Assembly (NCBI GenBank): GCA_038252405.1
Contig: JBBSAJ010000002.1
Coordinates: 87,201-151,200 of the forward strand
Source: DATCDE01 sp038252405
Lineage (GTDB): Bacteria > Actinomycetota > Actinomycetes > Prado026
DNA: 64,000 bases
Direction: 5' to 3'
Position 1 is the first letter of the stretch; the number at the start of each line of letters is the position of its first letter. The notes under the pieces are model-generated. The model saw only the letters and a list, made by a program, of their open reading frames with translations, was not told the DNA's origin and did not search any database. The position numbers and the translations under genes were made by a program. Positions 61,779 through 64,000 of this stretch are shown here, piece by piece.

Positions 61779-62113
61779 CAGATGTCCTCACCGGTGCGAC
61801 GCGCGACCCGCGACTTCGCACCGCTCTCGTCGACGCGGTAGCCCACCCGGGTCCCGACCTTCTTGCCGTCCACCTCGACGACCGGCATCACGTTGGAGAC
61901 GTGGATGGGCGCCTCCTGGGTGACGATGCCGCCGGCCCGGGCGCCGCGAGTGGTCGTGGTCACCTTGGTGTGCTTCTTGATCCGGTTGACGCCCTCCACG
62001 AGCACCCGCTGCTCGCGCGGGTAGGCCGCGATGACCTTCCCGGTGACGCCCTTGTCCTTGCCGCTGATGACGACCACCAGGTCGCCCTTCTTGACCCGCA
62101 TGTTGTTGGCCAT
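61778..62113 (-). CDS. rplX: 50S ribosomal protein L24
   Basis: A 111-residue KOW-domain protein. It begins MANNMRVKKGDLVVVISGKD, followed by KGVTGKVIAAYPREQRVLVE and the PIHVSNVMPVVEVDGKKVG segment. It lies four bases after rplN. Confidence 0.97.
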   Translation of the reverse strand: MANNMRVKKGDLVVVISGKDKGVTGKVIAAYPREQRVLVEGVNRIKKHTKVTTTTRGARAGGIVTQEAPIHVSNVMPVVEVDGKKVGTRVGYRVDESGAKSRVARRTGEDI

Positions 62114-62117
62114 GGTG

Positions 62118-62486
62118 CTACAGCACCTCCGGGGCGAGCGAGATGATCTTCATGTACTTCTTCTCCCGGAGCTCACGGCCGACTGGGCCGAAGATGCGTG
62201 TCCCGCGGGGGTCACCGTCACCCTTGAGAATCACCGCTGCGTTCTCGTCGAACTTGATGTAGGACCCGTCGGGACGCCGACGCTCCTTGACGGTCCGCAC
62301 GACGACGGCCTTGACGACCTCGCCCTTCTTGACGTTGCCGCCCGGGATGGCGTCCTTGACGGTCGCCACGATGACGTCGCCGATGCCGGCGTAGCGCCGA
62401 CCGGAGCCACCGAGCACGCGGATGCACAGCAACTCCTTGGCACCGGTGTTGTCGGCGACACGCAGTCGCGACTCCTGCTGGATCAC
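62118..62486 (-). CDS. rplN: 50S ribosomal protein L14
   Basis: A 122-residue protein. The start is GTG (VIQQESRLRVADNTGAKELL). The IGDVIVATVKDAIPGGNVKK segment and the FGPVGRELREKKYMKIISLA end are typical. The 61-base gap from rpsQ is the start of the spc part of the cluster, but no clear promoter is visible. Confidence 0.97.
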   Translation of the reverse strand: MIQQESRLRVADNTGAKELLCIRVLGGSGRRYAGIGDVIVATVKDAIPGGNVKKGEVVKAVVVRTVKERRRPDGSYIKFDENAAVILKGDGDPRGTRIFGPVGRELREKKYMKIISLAPEVL

Positions 62487-62547
62487 TGGGAACTCCTGGT
62501 TGTCGCACCGGTTCTCACCCTGAGGTGAGCCTGGCGGAACGGATGGG

Positions 62548-62835
62548 TTACTTGGCCTTCTCGAGGATCTCGACGACGCGCCACCGCTTGGTCGCCGACA
62601 GCGGTCGGGTCTCCATGAGCAGGACCCGGTCGCCGATGCCGCAGCCGTTGGCCTCGTCGTGCGCCTTCAGCTTGTTGGTGCGTCGGATGACCTTGCCGTA
62701 CAGGGGGTGCTTGACGCGGTCCTCAACGGCAACCACGACGGTCTTGTCCATCTTGTCGCTGACCACGAGGCCCTCGCGGGTCTTGCGGAAGCCACGGGTG
62801 GGCTGGGTCTGGCTCATCTCGCTCTTCTCGCTCAT
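62548..62835 (-). CDS. rpsQ: 30S ribosomal protein S17
   Basis: A 95-residue OB-fold protein. The core starts at about residue 14 (RGFRKTREGLVVSDKMDKTV) and has YGKVIRRTNKLKAHDE and GDRVLLMETRPLSATKRWRV. It ends with TAA, rare in this window. The ATG overlaps the rpmC stop as ATGA. Confidence 0.97.
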   Translation of the reverse strand: MSEKSEMSQTQPTRGFRKTREGLVVSDKMDKTVVVAVEDRVKHPLYGKVIRRTNKLKAHDEANGCGIGDRVLLMETRPLSATKRWRVVEILEKAK

Positions 62836-63068
62836 GCCGCGCCCTCCGAGGACTCGACGGTGGTGATGCCGAGCTCGCGCTCGCGCATCACCGTGTAGAT
62901 CCGGGCGATGTCACGACGGACGGCTCGCAGCCGACCGTGGCTCTCCAGCTGCCCGGTGGCGGCCTGGAAGCGGAGGTTGAACAGCTCCTCCTTGGACTCA
63001 CGCAGCTTGCCGAGGAGTTCGTCCTCGGTCAGGCCGCGCAGCTCGGTCGCAACGGTGCCGACAGCCAT
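62832..63068 (-). CDS. rpmC: 50S ribosomal protein L29
   Basis: A 78-residue two-helix protein with the LRESKEELFNLRFQAATGQL core and RRDIARIYTVMRERE end. It is coupled by overlaps to rplP (one base) and rpsQ (four bases). Confidence 0.97.
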   Translation of the reverse strand: MAVGTVATELRGLTEDELLGKLRESKEELFNLRFQAATGQLESHGRLRAVRRDIARIYTVMRERELGITTVESSEGAA

Positions 63069-63487
63069 CAGACCTCACCTGCTTCGCGCCGGACGATCCG
63101 GCACTTCATGGGGAGCTTGTGGGACGCGAGGCTGAGCGCTTCGCGGGCCACCTTCTCGCTGGGGTAGGACAGCTCGAACATGACGCGTCCGGGCTTGACG
63201 TTGGCCACCCACCACTCGGGTGAGCCCTTACCGGAACCCATCCGGGTCTCGGCCGGCTTCTTGGTGATCGGCCGGTCCGGGTAGATGTTGATCCAGACCT
63301 TGCCGCCACGCTTGATGTGCCGGGTCATCGCGATACGAGCGGCCTCGATCTGCCGGTTCGTCACGTACGCCGACTCGAGGGCCATCAGGCCGTACTCGCC
63401 GAACGTCACCCGGGTGCCGCCCTTGGCCGCGCCCGAGCGGTCCGGGTGGTGCTGCTTGCGGTGCTTGACCCGCCGTGGGATGAGCAT
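63068..63487 (-). CDS. rplP: 50S ribosomal protein L16
   Basis: A 139-residue protein near the peptidyl-transferase centre. It begins MLIPRRVKHRKQHHPDRSG, has the GKVWINIYPDRPITKKPAET and MGSGKGSPEWWVANVKPGRV segments and ends in KCRIVRR plus a short tail. Its normal length and order fit the S10 operon. Confidence 0.97.
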   Translation of the reverse strand: MLIPRRVKHRKQHHPDRSGAAKGGTRVTFGEYGLMALESAYVTNRQIEAARIAMTRHIKRGGKVWINIYPDRPITKKPAETRMGSGKGSPEWWVANVKPGRVMFELSYPSEKVAREALSLASHKLPMKCRIVRREAGEV

Positions 63488-63490
63488 CGC

Positions 63491-64000
63491 TCAGGCCTCC
63501 GTCGACTCGGTCTCGGCCACCGCGGTGACGGTGGCAGCGCTGCTGGGCTCGACGACCGGCACAGCATCGGCCACCGGAGCGGCCGCCGTTGCCTCCGCCG
63601 CCGGGCCGGCCGTGCCACGCGCCGCCGGGCGGCGGGCCGGACGGCTCGGACGAGACGGCCCGCGGCCGGGCAGCGCGACGTCGCGCTCGGCCTTGCCGGC
63701 GATGACGTCGCCCTTGTAGATCCAGACCTTCACGCCGATCCGGCCGAACGTCGTCCGCGCCTCGTAGAAGCCGTAGTCGATGTTCGCGCGCAGCGTGTGC
63801 AGCGGCACCCGACCCTCGCGGTAGAACTCGGACCGGCTCATCTCAGCGCCACCGAGGCGCCCGGACACCTGGACCCGGATGCCCTTGGCACCCGAGCGCA
63901 TCGAGGTCTGCATCGCCTTCTTCATGGCGCGACGGAACTGCACGCGACCGGCGAGCTGCTCGGCGACGCCCTGGGCGACGAGCTGGGCGTCGATCTCGGG
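63491..64000 (-). CDS. rpsC: 30S ribosomal protein S3, C-terminal part (partial)
   Basis: The gene runs off the window; 169 codons of its 3' part are present. The visible protein begins PEIDAQLVAQGVAEQLAGRV, followed by QFRRAMKKAMQTSMRSGAKG and the RTTFGRIGVKVWIYKGDV segment of the S3 C-terminal domain. The tail of about 60 residues is Ala/Pro/Arg-rich then Ala/Val/Glu-rich, a long extension as in other actinobacteria. The stop lies three bases before rplP. Confidence 0.96.
   Translation of the reverse strand, partial: PEIDAQLVAQGVAEQLAGRVQFRRAMKKAMQTSMRSGAKGIRVQVSGRLGGAEMSRSEFYREGRVPLHTLRANIDYGFYEARTTFGRIGVKVWIYKGDVIAGKAERDVALPGRGPSRPSRPARRPAARGTAGPAAEATAAAPVADAVPVVEPSSAATVTAVAETESTEA

Overview
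The window is a GC-rich, gene-dense stretch of a bacterial chromosome. GTG starts, 4-nt start/stop overlaps, a BldM orthologue, a WhiB3-like protein, GuaB3, DUF2277, a short beta-carbonic anhydrase and actinobacterial gene order all point to a high-GC Actinomycetota. Synteny with Mycobacterium and Streptomyces is clear, but the genus cannot be named from sequence alone. I saw no phage, insertion sequence, CRISPR array, tRNA or rRNA. No gene-free stretch exceeds 300 bases; the longest gaps (about 140-190 bases, before groES, infA, rpsM, rplM and whiB3) hold promoters, operators or leader hairpins.

Region 1 (1-14.4 kb) is an envelope and stress region. pcrA is divergent from a PIG-L deacetylase. 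An mprA-mprB-pepD locus (response regulator, sensor kinase, HtrA-like protease) converges, on a strong bidirectional hairpin, with a second two-component system whose kinase carries a PspC domain. That system is divergent from a PspC/toastrack membrane protein. Next come a secreted GH25-like protein with three cell-wall-binding repeats, a small secreted anchored protein, a ferric-reductase-like haem membrane protein and a DUF2277 protein. Octamer repeats with an exact 11-bp period (YTCA-type, 3-nt spacers) lie upstream of mprA, pepD and the ferric-reductase pair, with a weaker copy before the PspC gene. They look like operators of one OmpR-family regulator and would tie this region into a local regulon.

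Region 2 (14.4-33.8 kb) holds a beta-carbonic anhydrase, a UDP-glucose dehydrogenase-like enzyme, guaA, a heterodimeric ABC exporter with one fully degenerate ATP site, a SulP transporter, and a minus-strand run gabD2-like, choD-like, glpD, guaB3, guaB and bldM. A TPR-like protein, a MerR/B12-domain regulator and divergent whiB3 follow. This is the guaB/choD/whiB3/groESL neighbourhood known from mycobacteria, with bldM in place of sigD.

Region 3 (33.9-51.5 kb) contains groES-groEL under two CIRCE elements, a THUMP-like methyltransferase with an apparent frameshift, the t6A operon (tsaE, tsaB, rimI, tsaD) with a family 4 uracil-DNA glycosylase, and cell-wall and cofactor genes (an alpha/beta hydrolase, alr, nnr, acpS, glmS, glmM). 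It ends with rpsI-rplM, an ABC-F ATPase and truA.

Region 4 (51.5-64 kb) is the alpha, spc and part of the S10 ribosomal operons on the minus strand, from rplQ back to rpsC, which runs off the window. secY, adk, map, infA and rpmJ are embedded in it. Hairpin-bearing leaders occur before rpsM, rpoA and secY.
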